From: Halococcus thailandensis JCM 13552
Lineage (GTDB): Archaea > Halobacteriota > Halobacteria > Halobacteriales > Halococcaceae
Direction of reading: 5' to 3'
Assembly (NCBI RefSeq): GCF_000336715.1
Contig: NZ_AOMF01000171.1
Span: forward strand, 1 to 64,000
Length of the DNA stretch: 64,000 nt
Notes under the pieces: generated by a model
What the model was told of the DNA's origin: nothing
Databases searched by the model: none
Seen by the model: the letters and a program-made list of their open reading frames with translations, nothing else
Translations under genes and position numbers: made by a program
Shown here: piece after piece, positions 16,586 through 24,727 of the stretch
How positions within the stretch are numbered: the stretch's first letter is position 1
Layout of the letters: every line of letters begins with the position of its first letter

Positions 16586-17376
16586 GTCTCGAACGCCCCG
16601 ACGAACACGATCACGCGGGCTGGATGGAGCAGAAGGAGCTGACACCGATCGAGAGCACGTATCTCACGGTGTTGATGTGGCTCGACAAGCGCCTGCGCAT
16701 CGTCGACTATCTCGAAGTGCTGGAGAACCTCTACTACAAGGTCAACCTCCAGATGCCGAAGAGCCACACCGAGCAGTACAACCTCGACAACAAGTTCTGG
16801 TACTGGTACCCGCTCTACGCGCTCGGGAGTTTCTCGACGATCGCGTACGTCGTCGCCGCGCTCTCGGGCGCGCTGCTCGGGTTCTACTACGCCCCATCGA
16901 CCGCCGGCGATCCGTCGGCGGCCTACAACGCGCTGACGATGATCATGACCGATCTCAACTTCGGGTTCTTCCTCCGGAGTCTCCACCGGTGGGCGGCGCA
17001 GGTGATGACCGCCGCCGTCTTCCTGCACATGCTGCGGGTGTATTTCACCGGCGCGTACAAGGAGCCGCGCGAACTCAACTGGATCCTCGGCATCGTCCTG
17101 ATCAGCCTGACGATGGTGTTCGGCTACACGGGCTACCTGCTGACGTGGGACCAGCTCGCCTACTGGGCCGGCCAGATCGGCGTCGAGATGAGCCTCTCGA
17201 TTCCGCTGATCGGCGAGTGGGTCGCCCAGCTGATCTTCGGCGGGTTCGCGCTCGGACAGGCGACGCTCATGCGGATGTATCTGTTACACGTCTTCCTGTT
17301 GCCGTTCGTCGTGACGTCGCTGATCGCCGTCCACATCGGGATCGTTTGGATGCAGGGGATCGCGGAGCCACACTAG
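16582..17376 (+). CDS. Cytochrome b, N-terminal haem-binding subunit (b6 type)
   Basis: A 264-residue protein with four main membrane helices that carry the two b haems. Haem ligands are His in SLHRW and FLHMLR (13 residues between) and His in LLHVF and AVHIGI (14 residues between). The second spacing is the one typical of cytochrome b6. The Qo-side region includes GYTGYLLTWDQLAYWAGQIG. Together with the separate gene that follows, it forms a split cytochrome b as in b6f complexes. Confidence 0.92.
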   Translation: MSLERPDEHDHAGWMEQKELTPIESTYLTVLMWLDKRLRIVDYLEVLENLYYKVNLQMPKSHTEQYNLDNKFWYWYPLYALGSFSTIAYVVAALSGALLGFYYAPSTAGDPSAAYNALTMIMTDLNFGFFLRSLHRWAAQVMTAAVFLHMLRVYFTGAYKEPRELNWILGIVLISLTMVFGYTGYLLTWDQLAYWAGQIGVEMSLSIPLIGEWVAQLIFGGFALGQATLMRMYLLHVFLLPFVVTSLIAVHIGIVWMQGIAEPH

Positions 17377-17380
17377 TACA

Positions 17381-18169
17381 ATGACAGACACTACCAACAC
17401 CGAGGACACGACAGACGCCACCGAGGAGGTCGCCGCCGACGGCGCGGGTATCGTCGCGCCGGACGATGAGACACCGACGTGGCGCGAACGCAAGGAGCGC
17501 CGCCAGGGGCTCTCGCGACTCACCTACGAGTATTTCGAGCGCTCCCGGCGCGAGGATCAGGATCTGCGAACGGAGTCGAGCTACGTCGAGCGTGACGTGC
17601 TCGCGTTCCCGACGTGGCCCCACGAGATGATCCGCAACCTCTCGCTGACGAGTTTCTTCGTCGGCCTGATCCTCTTTCTGGCGGCCGCGCTGCCGCCGCA
17701 TCTCGGCGCGCCGGCCGATCCGTCGACGACGCCGGCGATCATCCTGCCCGACTGGTATCTCTACTGGTCGTTCGGCCTGCTGAAACTCGGGCCGCTGAAC
17801 CCCGATCTCGCCATCCTCGGCGGCCAGAAGCTGATGAAAGACGCCACCTACGGCGTGCTCGCCAACCTGGTCGTCGTCGGGTTCATCGCCCTCGTGCCGT
17901 TCCTGAACAAGGGGAGCGCGCGCCGGCCCGTCGAGCAGCCGTTCTGGTCGGCCGTCGGCGTCTTCGGCGTCGTCTTCGCCGTGATGATCAGCGGGCTGTC
18001 GATCAAGAACCTCTGGCCGGCGTGGGTGAACGTCCACCTGCTGTTCGACATGACGTTCCTCCTGCCGTTCGTGGCCGGGTTCATCACCTACGCGATCCTG
18101 AAGGCGATGCGTGAGGGCTACATGTTCGAGCTCAACCGGCGGTACTACCGGCTGCGGCCACCGCGGTGA
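17381..18169 (+). CDS. Cytochrome b, C-terminal subunit (subunit IV type)
   Basis: A 262-residue protein. Residues 1-65 are a hydrophilic, acidic then basic, extension. Hydrophobic helices then occur at about 83-103, 160-180, 190-210 and 218-240. The Qo-site loop contains LPDWYLYWSFGLLKLG, the haloarchaeal equivalent of the PEWY segment (here PDWY). It corresponds to the last helices of mitochondrial cytochrome b. The following gene begins inside its last codons. Confidence 0.88.
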   Translation: MTDTTNTEDTTDATEEVAADGAGIVAPDDETPTWRERKERRQGLSRLTYEYFERSRREDQDLRTESSYVERDVLAFPTWPHEMIRNLSLTSFFVGLILFLAAALPPHLGAPADPSTTPAIILPDWYLYWSFGLLKLGPLNPDLAILGGQKLMKDATYGVLANLVVVGFIALVPFLNKGSARRPVEQPFWSAVGVFGVVFAVMISGLSIKNLWPAWVNVHLLFDMTFLLPFVAGFITYAILKAMREGYMFELNRRYYRLRPPR

Positions 18170-18510
18170 GCGACGACAGCGAGGGCGCGAGCGAGTCGCG
18201 CGAGATCGTCGTCCCGCTGCGCGCCTACAAGGCGGTGACGGTGTTCTCGACGCTGCTGGCGATCGTCTGCGTCATTCTGGGGTTCGGCTTTCTCGACGCC
18301 GCCACCGGCGGTGCCGGACCGCTCTCGGTGCTGTTCGAGACGATCGGGCTCGCGGACGCCGGCGGGAGTCTGTTCACGCTCGTGAGCGCGCTCGTCGGCA
18401 TCGGCTTCATCGCGCTCGGAGCCGGCATCTACGTCCTCGGCACGCGCTTTCGCACCGAGGGGATGGGAAAGGCTCAAGACGACAGCGGTGGAGAATCGGA
18501 CAATGAGTGA
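18166..18510 (+). CDS. Small two-helix membrane protein of the bc operon (DUF7315-like)
   Basis: A 114-residue protein starting with GTG inside the end of the preceding gene (GTGA overlap). It has two hydrophobic helices, at about residues 26-50 and 68-92, with acidic ends. The overlap on both sides shows it belongs to the operon. It has no known motif; an accessory subunit role is inferred. Confidence 0.7.
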   Translation: MSDDSEGASESREIVVPLRAYKAVTVFSTLLAIVCVILGFGFLDAATGGAGPLSVLFETIGLADAGGSLFTLVSALVGIGFIALGAGIYVLGTRFRTEGMGKAQDDSGGESDNE

Positions 18511-18775
18511 CGAATTCATCAAGGGGCTCGCTACTCTCTGTGGCGGGCTGTTCGGCTGGATGGTCTTCTCCGGCTGGTACACGACCGAGGGGTTCGAGAG
18601 CACGCAGCTCATCGCGGAGGTCCCAACCGATCCCGCGATCTACGGCAACATCGCACTCACCCTGCGCGAGGCGCTGTTCTGGTTCGCCATCTTCGGCGCG
18701 ATCACCTTCTGGGTGCTCATCCCGGCCGGCCGGCAGGCCCGTGCCGCGCTGCGCGACCGTCGCTCGTCGAACTGA
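18503..18775 (+). CDS. Small membrane protein ending the bc operon (DUF7314-like)
   Basis: A 90-residue protein whose ATG lies inside the end of the previous gene. Two hydrophobic segments occur at about residues 8-24 and 54-75, separated by a loop TEGFESTQLIAEVPTDPA. It is the last gene of the cluster. The family is haloarchaeal and of unknown function. Confidence 0.68.
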   Translation: MSDEFIKGLATLCGGLFGWMVFSGWYTTEGFESTQLIAEVPTDPAIYGNIALTLREALFWFAIFGAITFWVLIPAGRQARAALRDRRSSN

Positions 18776-19198
18776 TTCGATCTGCATTTTCTGTCGACCG
18801 TCACATCCACGAGCAGCGATTGCAGCTGTCTCTCACTGCTCTCGATGGTTCGACGACGTACTGCTGTTCGGTACTGAGATAGTTCTGTATGGTATCCAGT
18901 TTACAGGCTCATTCCGATTCGTCGAGAGCGCAGTATGTTCGGCTATACCGGTCTGTCGCCAACTGCACCGTGACAGCCACAGACCACTCGGCCGAATCAC
19001 TCATTCGCTGCGCTCGCGTAGCCCTGCACGCCGATCCACACTGGTGCCCGTCAGTTGAGAAACTCACTCTGTTCGTGCCTCGCTTGACTCGCGGACGAGC
19101 GCGCGCTGATCATGGCCCACCGAACGAAGTAAAAACAGTCCCATTCCAACGCGTCGCAAAACCGTTCTCGACAGCGTGGTTCGATCGCTCGCGTCGTC
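18776..19198. other. Gene-free stretch of lower GC after the bc operon
   Basis: This stretch is visibly richer in A and T than its neighbours and has no supported gene; short open frames lack the acidic composition and codon bias of the surrounding genes. It contains segments such as GAGATAGTTCTGTATGGTAT around 18877-18896. It could be a decayed insertion or simply old non-coding DNA. No inverted terminal repeats or transposase remnants were recognised. Confidence 0.4.
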
Positions 19199-19648
19199 TC
19201 AGACGACGGCGTTCCACAGCGGGGCGATGACGAAGAAGACGCTGAGGTAGGCCGCATAGAGCACGACGAGCACGGAGGCGGCGACGGCCGCCTTCGGCTG
19301 GCCGATCTCGCGATCGTTGCGCACCTCGACGCGTCTGGCTTCGAGTTCGAAGAAGTCGGTGACGAACATCCCGACGACGAGCACCGACAGCACCATCCCC
19401 GAGTGGAGTTCGACGGTACCGAGGTAGAACGAGCCGAGGATGAGCAGGATGGTGCTGGCGATGTGGGCGGGATGCTGTTCGATGGCGTCGGCATCGCCTT
19501 CGTCCGCCTGCGAGACGTTCGAGCGGTGCGAGAGCGCACGCGTCGCGAGGTTCACCACGGCGAGCACGACGAGCACGTAGACGATCAGCGGTGGCTCGCC
19601 GCTACCGAGCACGGCATCGACCGGGCCGAACAGCGAGAGCGGATTCAT
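19199..19648 (-). CDS. Haloarchaeal membrane protein (DUF7313-like)
   Basis: A 149-residue protein with four hydrophobic segments, at about residues 20-38, 62-80, 83-98 and 118-140. The loop SHRSNVSQADEGDADAIEQHPAH includes a histidine pair near the membrane. It lies next to the respiratory cluster but on the other strand. The name is from gene-order memory; function unknown. Confidence 0.6.
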   Translation of the reverse strand: MNPLSLFGPVDAVLGSGEPPLIVYVLVVLAVVNLATRALSHRSNVSQADEGDADAIEQHPAHIASTILLILGSFYLGTVELHSGMVLSVLVVGMFVTDFFELEARRVEVRNDREIGQPKAAVAASVLVVLYAAYLSVFFVIAPLWNAVV

Positions 19649-19684
19649 AGGGTATCGTCCAACGCGACTCCATTAGAAGGTTTC

Positions 19685-20419
19685 TCATTCCCGGTCGCCA
19701 TCGGGCAACGAGACGACCGGCAGCGTTCCGGCACGCGCAAGCTTCACCGGCGCTCCCGGATCGACCGTCTCGACCGTCCGCCCGTCGACCAGCAGCTCCA
19801 CGTCGGCGTCGTCGCGCTCGACGGTGAGCGAGAGATCGGTTAGCGGCACGACCCAGTGGTCGGGATCGGTCGCAAAGGGTGAGATCGGGACGGCGGTCAG
19901 CACGTCGCTCCCGTGGGCGACGATCGGCCCGCCAGCGGCGTGGGCGTAGCCACGACTGCCCGCCGGCGTCGTGACGACCACGCCGTCGGCGCGAAATCGG
20001 GCGATCGGTGTGCTCCGGTCCGGCCGGTCGAGTGAGAACTCGGAGATCGTCGCCGCGGCCGCCGTCGCGAGGGTGACGTCGGAAAGCGCGTGAGCGATCC
20101 CGCCGTCGGTCTCGACGGCCACGAGCGGCCGCTCCGTGACGGTGTATTGCCCGTCGAGAAGCCGCTCGGCGGTTTCGGGACGGAGACCGTCGGTGATCGG
20201 CAAGATAGGTGTGGCGACGTCCGCCGTGGCGAGGGCGGCGATCGCATCGCCGGCGGGCGCTATCACGAGATCGGTTCCGGCGACCGTCTCCGCGGTGGCG
20301 GTTCCGGCGACGCCGCCGGCGGCTCGTACCGTCTCGACGACGTCGGCCGCCCCGTCGGCGGACGCGAGCACCGCGATATTCGGTCGTCCCGTTTCGTCGA
20401 CCGCCTCGCCGTCACTCAT
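19685..20419 (-). CDS. NAD kinase-like protein with degenerate ATP-binding motif
   Basis: A 244-residue protein with the two-domain plan of ATP-NAD kinases. The C-terminal NAD-site signature is present as DGVVVTTPAGSRGYAHAAGGPIV (about residues 155-177). The N-terminal GGDGT motif, needed for phosphate transfer, is replaced by PAGDAIAA near residue 57. The enzyme may therefore be inactive as an NAD kinase or use another donor. A start at 20419 gives MSDGEAVDETG; upstream codons look non-coding. It is divergent from the gene at 20524. Confidence 0.72.
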   Translation of the reverse strand: MSDGEAVDETGRPNIAVLASADGAADVVETVRAAGGVAGTATAETVAGTDLVIAPAGDAIAALATADVATPILPITDGLRPETAERLLDGQYTVTERPLVAVETDGGIAHALSDVTLATAAAATISEFSLDRPDRSTPIARFRADGVVVTTPAGSRGYAHAAGGPIVAHGSDVLTAVPISPFATDPDHWVVPLTDLSLTVERDDADVELLVDGRTVETVDPGAPVKLARAGTLPVVSLPDGDRE

Positions 20420-20494
20420 CGGGATGGGTTGTAGCCGGCCAGTCAAAAGACTGCGGGCTCGTGGCAACGTTCGCGCGACGGCGACGGGAAACGC

Positions 20495-20500
20495 TTTATC
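20495..20500 (+). promoter_or_regulatory. TATA-like box for the gene at 20524
   Basis: TTTATC lies 24-29 bases before the ATG, so a leaderless transcript is expected. Confidence 0.5.
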
Positions 20501-20523
20501 AGCGCCGGCCGCCATCGCTCCGT

Positions 20524-20979
20524 ATGAGCCTCGCCGTCGAGACGCCACCACCGCCGACGCTCGAAGCGGGCGTCGACGCCGACGCCTACGAGGACGCCGA
20601 CGTCGGCGGCGACGAATATCGCCGCGACGAACTCGAATCCTTCCTCCACGCCGGCGCGTGGGACGAGGCGTTCGAGCACTGGGCGGCGGACACCGAGATG
20701 GACGAACGCGAGTTCGCCATCGTCCGCGATCTCGGGCTCGTCAATCGCTTCGATTTCTTCTGGGACGACTTCGCCGATCGCGTGGGCTACCACGCCCCCG
20801 GCCTGCCCGAGGACTGGAAGGAACGCGATCTCCATCCGGATCTCGACTCGTGGGGCGAAGTCTCCTCGATCAACGCAGGTCTCACCGAACTCGGCCAGCT
20901 CGTCTGTGAGGTGCTCAAGGAGGAGTATATCGACTGGGAGGCAGATTACGACGCGCCGGACGATCTTCCCGATTTCTGA
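20524..20979 (+). CDS. Conserved acidic haloarchaeal protein
   Basis: A 151-residue soluble, very acidic protein. Residues 1-35 are likely disordered (LAVETPPPPTLEAGVDAD). The rest is mostly helix with the aromatic-rich segment NRFDFFWDDFADRVGYHAP and ends in EEYIDWEADYDAPDDLPDF. No catalytic or metal-binding motif is visible and I do not recognise the family. A leaderless promoter supports expression. Confidence 0.7.
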   Translation: MSLAVETPPPPTLEAGVDADAYEDADVGGDEYRRDELESFLHAGAWDEAFEHWAADTEMDEREFAIVRDLGLVNRFDFFWDDFADRVGYHAPGLPEDWKERDLHPDLDSWGEVSSINAGLTELGQLVCEVLKEEYIDWEADYDAPDDLPDF

Positions 20980-21032
20980 TGGGCGCTCGTCGCCGTCCGT
21001 GGGGTTGATGTGCATGGCCGCGAACGGCCCGC

Positions 21033-21200
21033 ATGAACGAGACGGCCATCCCGCCCGACGAGCGCGAATGCGAACGCTGCGGTCGTCGTGACGTCTGGGA
21101 CGAGGCGACCGACAACTGGCGGATCGTCGAGAGCGGTCGCAGCCACTGCATCCACGAGTGGGATATCAACGGCGCGTACAACCCCTTCGCCGAGTCGTAG
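21033..21200 (+). CDS. HEWD-family small zinc-finger-like protein
   Basis: A 55-residue protein. CERCGRRDVWDE and SHCIHEWDINGAYNPF provide three cysteines and a histidine (C-x2-C and C-x-H), suggesting one zinc site. The CIHEWDING segment is the name-giving motif of the haloarchaeal HEWD family. The ATG at 21033 and stop at 21198 are clear; the composition matches the neighbours. Function unknown; such mini zinc proteins are common in haloarchaea. Confidence 0.8.
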   Translation: MNETAIPPDERECERCGRRDVWDEATDNWRIVESGRSHCIHEWDINGAYNPFAES

Positions 21201-21248
21201 CCGGTCGAACTCGCCAACAGTTAAGTCCCCGTCGGCGTACGTTCGCGT

Positions 21249-21545
21249 ATGGATGCGACGGAAGCCGAAATCGACTCGCTCGTCGGCCGTGAGGTCTACT
21301 CGAACAACGGTCTGTTCGTCGGCGAGGTCGAGGACGTCCGCCTCGATCTCGATCGCGAGATCGTCACCGGCCTGGCGGTCGGCGGACTGAACCGCGAACT
21401 GCTCACCGGGCGTGCGCGTACTGCCAGCGGCGTCGTCGTCCCGTTCCGGTGGGTGCGGTCGGTTGGCGACATCGTTCTCGTCACCGAGGCGATCGAGCGG
21501 CTGCGCGAACCGAGCGAGGAGACAGAGGCCGAAGCCACCGTTTAA
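21249..21545 (+). CDS. PRC-barrel domain protein
   Basis: A 98-residue single PRC-barrel. The six-strand pattern runs from SLVGREVYSNNGLFVGEVEDV through LDREIVTGLAVGGL to ASGVVVPFRWVRSVGDIVLVTEAI. Haloarchaeal stand-alone PRC-barrel proteins include CdpB1 and CdpB2, which help anchor FtsZ-based division; this protein could be one of them, but other PRC proteins act in RNA processing. TTAAGT at 21221 is 23-28 bases before the ATG, implying a leaderless mRNA. Its stop overlaps the stop of the convergent DHH gene by four bases. Confidence 0.78.
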   Translation: MDATEAEIDSLVGREVYSNNGLFVGEVEDVRLDLDREIVTGLAVGGLNRELLTGRARTASGVVVPFRWVRSVGDIVLVTEAIERLREPSEETEAEATV

Positions 21546-22981
21546 TTTCCGTTGTCGTCGACGCCGAGTGCGTCGAAGAGCTTGCGCCGGACGGCCTGTT
21601 TGGTGAGCGCCAGCAGCGTTTCGCGGTTGTCGTCGGTCGTCTCGATGCCGGTGAAGATGCCGAGCGGGATCGACACCGTCGCGTCCGTCGAGTGGCCGAC
21701 CGTCTCGCCGTGTTCCTCGAAGGCGCTTTCGAGCACGTTCCGGATGTTGATGCGGATGTCTTTCGAGCGCGCCGAAAGGGTAATACGCTCGTCGTCGATG
21801 GCGAAGACGGCGGTCGTGCTCACCCCCTCCAGGTTCAGGAGCTGCTGGGCGGCCTGTGCGAGCGCGTCGCGATCGTGGATGTAGCCGGCGTTCGAGACGA
21901 GATACGAGCCGTTGACCTCGCGGTTGCCGATCGCCTCGGCGAGCACGTCGAGCGTCTCGGGCGACATCGACGGCGATTCGACCTGTTCGAGGGTGTCGTG
22001 GTCGGCGAACGGGTAGAGATAGGAGGCGGCGGTCAGATCGGCCGGCGTCGTATCGCGCTTGAAGTCGAGCGTTTCGGCGCGAATGCCGTAGAGCAGCGCG
22101 GTCGCGACGGTATCGTCGAGGCCGAGATCGAACTCCTGGACGTATTTCGTCATGATCGTCGACGTCGAGGAGACGTTCGCGCGCACGTCGGAGAAGGCCG
22201 CCTCGTAGTCGCCGTCGGGTTCGTGGTGGTCGATGAGGACGTCGATCGGCCGGTCGATCGTCTCCTCCATCGACTGGGCGTGATCGACGAGCGCGAGCGT
22301 GTCGTACTCCCCGAAGTCGACGTCGGCGCGCGCCTGTAGATCGACACCGATGAGGTTGACGAACGCGCGGTCCTCTTGGTGACCGATCTCGCCCTCGTAG
22401 AGGATGTCCGCGTCGATGCCGCGCGCTTCGGCGATCGCCCGGAGTGCGACTGCGCTGGCGATCGAGTCCGGGCCAGGGTTGTCGTTGGCGAGGATGGCCA
22501 GGCGCTGTTCGGTGTCGTCGAGTACGTCGGCGAGCAGCCCCGCCTTGTGTTCGAGTTCGCCGGTTTCGAGCGCGCGCAGCGCGGCGTCGGCGATCACCGA
22601 CGAGGGGTTGATGACGGCGTCGGCACCCGCCTCGCGGAGCTCGTCGGCGGTCACCGGGTCCGAGGCGCGCGCGATGACGAACTGTTCGTCGCCCCGTTCG
22701 CGGACGTTCGCAATGGCCGCCTCGTTGGCGTCGATGTCCGTCGACAGCACGAGCAGCACGTCCCGATCGGCGACCGCCTCGGGCACCCCCTCGTCGGCGA
22801 TGTCGGCGGTCCTGGCGTTCATGTCCTGGTCACGCAGGGCCTCGACGCGGCTCTCGTCGACGTCGACGATGAGGACGTCCTTGCCCTCGTCGACGAGCTC
22901 CTCGGCGACGGCGTAGCCCACGCTGCCACAGCCCAGAATCGCATAGGAGGACATCGAGGCCATCGTGATGCCGGTGCTCAT
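21542..22981 (-). CDS. RCK-DHH fusion: NAD-binding domain plus DHH phosphoesterase
   Basis: A 479-residue protein. An N-terminal TrkA-N/RCK Rossmann domain (about 12-140) begins YAILGCGSVGYAVAEELVD with GxGxxG. A DHH domain (about 150-320) has LANDNPGPDSIASAVALRAI for the first metal site, FGEYDTLALVDHAQS, and the DHH-like VLIDHHEPDGDY. A DHHA1 domain ends the protein, with NAGYIHDRDALAQAAQQLL. It should hydrolyse phosphodiesters such as short nucleotides or a cyclic dinucleotide, under control of the nucleotide-binding domain. The start MSTGITMASMSSYAI at 22981 is chosen; a further ATG at 22990 is possible. Confidence 0.82.
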   Translation of the reverse strand: MSTGITMASMSSYAILGCGSVGYAVAEELVDEGKDVLIVDVDESRVEALRDQDMNARTADIADEGVPEAVADRDVLLVLSTDIDANEAAIANVRERGDEQFVIARASDPVTADELREAGADAVINPSSVIADAALRALETGELEHKAGLLADVLDDTEQRLAILANDNPGPDSIASAVALRAIAEARGIDADILYEGEIGHQEDRAFVNLIGVDLQARADVDFGEYDTLALVDHAQSMEETIDRPIDVLIDHHEPDGDYEAAFSDVRANVSSTSTIMTKYVQEFDLGLDDTVATALLYGIRAETLDFKRDTTPADLTAASYLYPFADHDTLEQVESPSMSPETLDVLAEAIGNREVNGSYLVSNAGYIHDRDALAQAAQQLLNLEGVSTTAVFAIDDERITLSARSKDIRINIRNVLESAFEEHGETVGHSTDATVSIPLGIFTGIETTDDNRETLLALTKQAVRRKLFDALGVDDNGN

Positions 22982-23084
22982 TCCGTCCACTCTGGGGGAG
23001 CCATGTTTATAATCTGCCCGTTCTCGGGGACCGTGGCGCTGCGCTCACGCAAACTATTTGTCGCTGTCGGTGGACACTTCGGAT

Positions 23085-23879
23085 ATGCTCTCGCTCGAAG
23101 ACTCACCGCTCGCGCGCGACGGCAAGATCCTGATCCTCGCCTACGATCACGGCCTCGAACACGGCCCGTCGGACTTCACCGAGCATCCCGAACGGATGGC
23201 TCCCGAGACCGTCTTCGACGTGGCGACCCACGACGCCGTCACCTCGGTCGCCGTCCAGAAGGGACTCGCCGAGGGCTACTACCCCTCCTACGAGGACGAC
23301 GTCTCGCTGCTGACGAAACTGAATGGCACCTCGAACCTCTGGATGGGCGAACCCGACAGCGCCGTGAACTGCACGGTCGACTACGCCGCCGACATCGGTG
23401 CCGACGCCGTGGGGTTCACTCTATATGGAGGGTCGAACAGCGAGATCGAGATGGCCGAGGAGTTCCGCGACGCCCAGGAGGCCGCCCGTGCACACGATCT
23501 CCCGATGGTGATGTGGTCGTACCCCCGTGGCCAGGGGCTCAGAAACGCCTCCGACGCCGACACCATCTCCTACGCCGCCCGCGAGGCGCTCGAACTCGGT
23601 GCCGACGTGGCGAAGGTCAAGTATCCCGGTAGCCGCGAGGCGATGGAACACACCGTCCAGGCCGCCGGCGGGGAGAACGGCGCGAAGGTCGTCATGTCCG
23701 GCGGCTCCAAGGTCTCCGACGAGGCGTTCCTCAAGAACGTCAAGGCCGTGATGGACGCCGGTGGTGCGGGGCTCGCCGTCGGCCGGAACGTCTGGCAGCG
23801 CGAGAACCCGACCCAACTGCTCGATGCGCTCGAAGCGGTCATTCACGAGGGCAAGTCCGTCGACGCCGCGCTCTCGTAA
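23085..23879 (+). CDS. Class I fructose-bisphosphate aldolase (archaeal DhnA type)
   Basis: A 264-residue TIM-barrel Schiff-base aldolase. It opens with DGKILILAYDHGLEHGP, and the catalytic Lys lies in GADVAKVKYPGSREAM. VVMSGGSKVSDEAFLKNV and GGAGLAVGRNVWQRENP bind phosphate. The related enzyme for aromatic biosynthesis (ADH synthase) has the same fold, but the following fructose-1,6-bisphosphatase gene, four bases shared by overlap or nearly so, argues for a sugar-phosphate role in gluconeogenesis. CTATTTG at 23054-23060 lies about 27 bases before the ATG. Confidence 0.82.
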   Translation: MLSLEDSPLARDGKILILAYDHGLEHGPSDFTEHPERMAPETVFDVATHDAVTSVAVQKGLAEGYYPSYEDDVSLLTKLNGTSNLWMGEPDSAVNCTVDYAADIGADAVGFTLYGGSNSEIEMAEEFRDAQEAARAHDLPMVMWSYPRGQGLRNASDADTISYAAREALELGADVAKVKYPGSREAMEHTVQAAGGENGAKVVMSGGSKVSDEAFLKNVKAVMDAGGAGLAVGRNVWQRENPTQLLDALEAVIHEGKSVDAALS

Positions 23880-24727
23880 TGGACACCATCGAGTCGGTCT
23901 TCACGACGATCGCCGAGACGGCCCCCGAGATCCGCGAGGGACTGGTCGGCCGGCGCGAGTATCAGGAGGGTGAGAACCCGAGCGGGGAGGAGCAGCTCGC
24001 GGCGGACGTCCACGCCGACCAGCTCCTGGAGGAGCGCCTGCTCGCGATCGACGGCGTCGGCAGCTACGCGAGCGAGGAGCGCGAGGAGATCGTCGGCGAC
24101 GGCTCCGGGCTCTCGGTCGCGGTCGACCCGCTCGACGGCTCCTCGAACATCAAGCCGAACAACACGATGGGGACGATCGTCGGGATCTACGACGCCCAGC
24201 TCCCGGCCGGCGGCCACGATCTCATCGGGGCGGCCTACACGCTCTACGGCCCGATCACGACGATGATGACCGCCGTCGACGACACCGCGACCGAGTCCGT
24301 CGTCGAGGACGGCGAGCGCCACACGGTGCGCGAGGACGTCTCGCTCCCTGACGAACCGACCGTCTACGGCTTCGGCGGACGCGTGCCCGACTGGACGGAC
24401 GAGTTCACCGACTACGCCCGCGAGATCGAGTCGGACTCGTCGCTCAAACTCCGCTACGGCGGCGCGATGATCGGCGACGTGAACCAGGTGCTCACCTACG
24501 GCGGGGTCTTCGCCTACCCGGCGCTCGACTCGGCTTCCGAGGGCAAACTCCGCCTTCAGTTCGAGGGCAACCCGATCGCGTATATCGTCGAGTCGGCCGG
24601 CGGTCGCTCCTCGGATGGCAACGAATCGCTGCTCGACGTCGACCCCGACGGACTTCACGGACGGGTTCCGGTTCACGTCGGCAACGAGGGACTGATCGAC
24701 CGGCTCGAAGCGGCGCTCGACGACTAA
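23879..24727 (+). CDS. fbp: Fructose-1,6-bisphosphatase class I
   Basis: A 282-residue phosphatase of gluconeogenesis with the metal-binding signature VAVDPLDGSSNIKPNN (about residues 82-97). RYGGAMIGDVNQVLTYGGVF and GKLRLQFEGNPIAYIVESAGG bind the sugar phosphate. An EE pair in GSYASEEREEIV gives further metal ligands. The ATG shares its A with the aldolase TAA (TAATG), so the aldolase and phosphatase act on successive intermediates and are co-translated. The last four bases overlap the convergent methyltransferase gene. Confidence 0.92.
   Translation: MDTIESVFTTIAETAPEIREGLVGRREYQEGENPSGEEQLAADVHADQLLEERLLAIDGVGSYASEEREEIVGDGSGLSVAVDPLDGSSNIKPNNTMGTIVGIYDAQLPAGGHDLIGAAYTLYGPITTMMTAVDDTATESVVEDGERHTVREDVSLPDEPTVYGFGGRVPDWTDEFTDYAREIESDSSLKLRYGGAMIGDVNQVLTYGGVFAYPALDSASEGKLRLQFEGNPIAYIVESAGGRSSDGNESLLDVDPDGLHGRVPVHVGNEGLIDRLEAALDD

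Noticed and set aside
18889-19230. Open frame of 113 codons in the lower-GC stretch
   Set aside because: Its composition is basic with many Cys and Arg, unlike haloarchaeal proteins, and no promoter or family match is seen.
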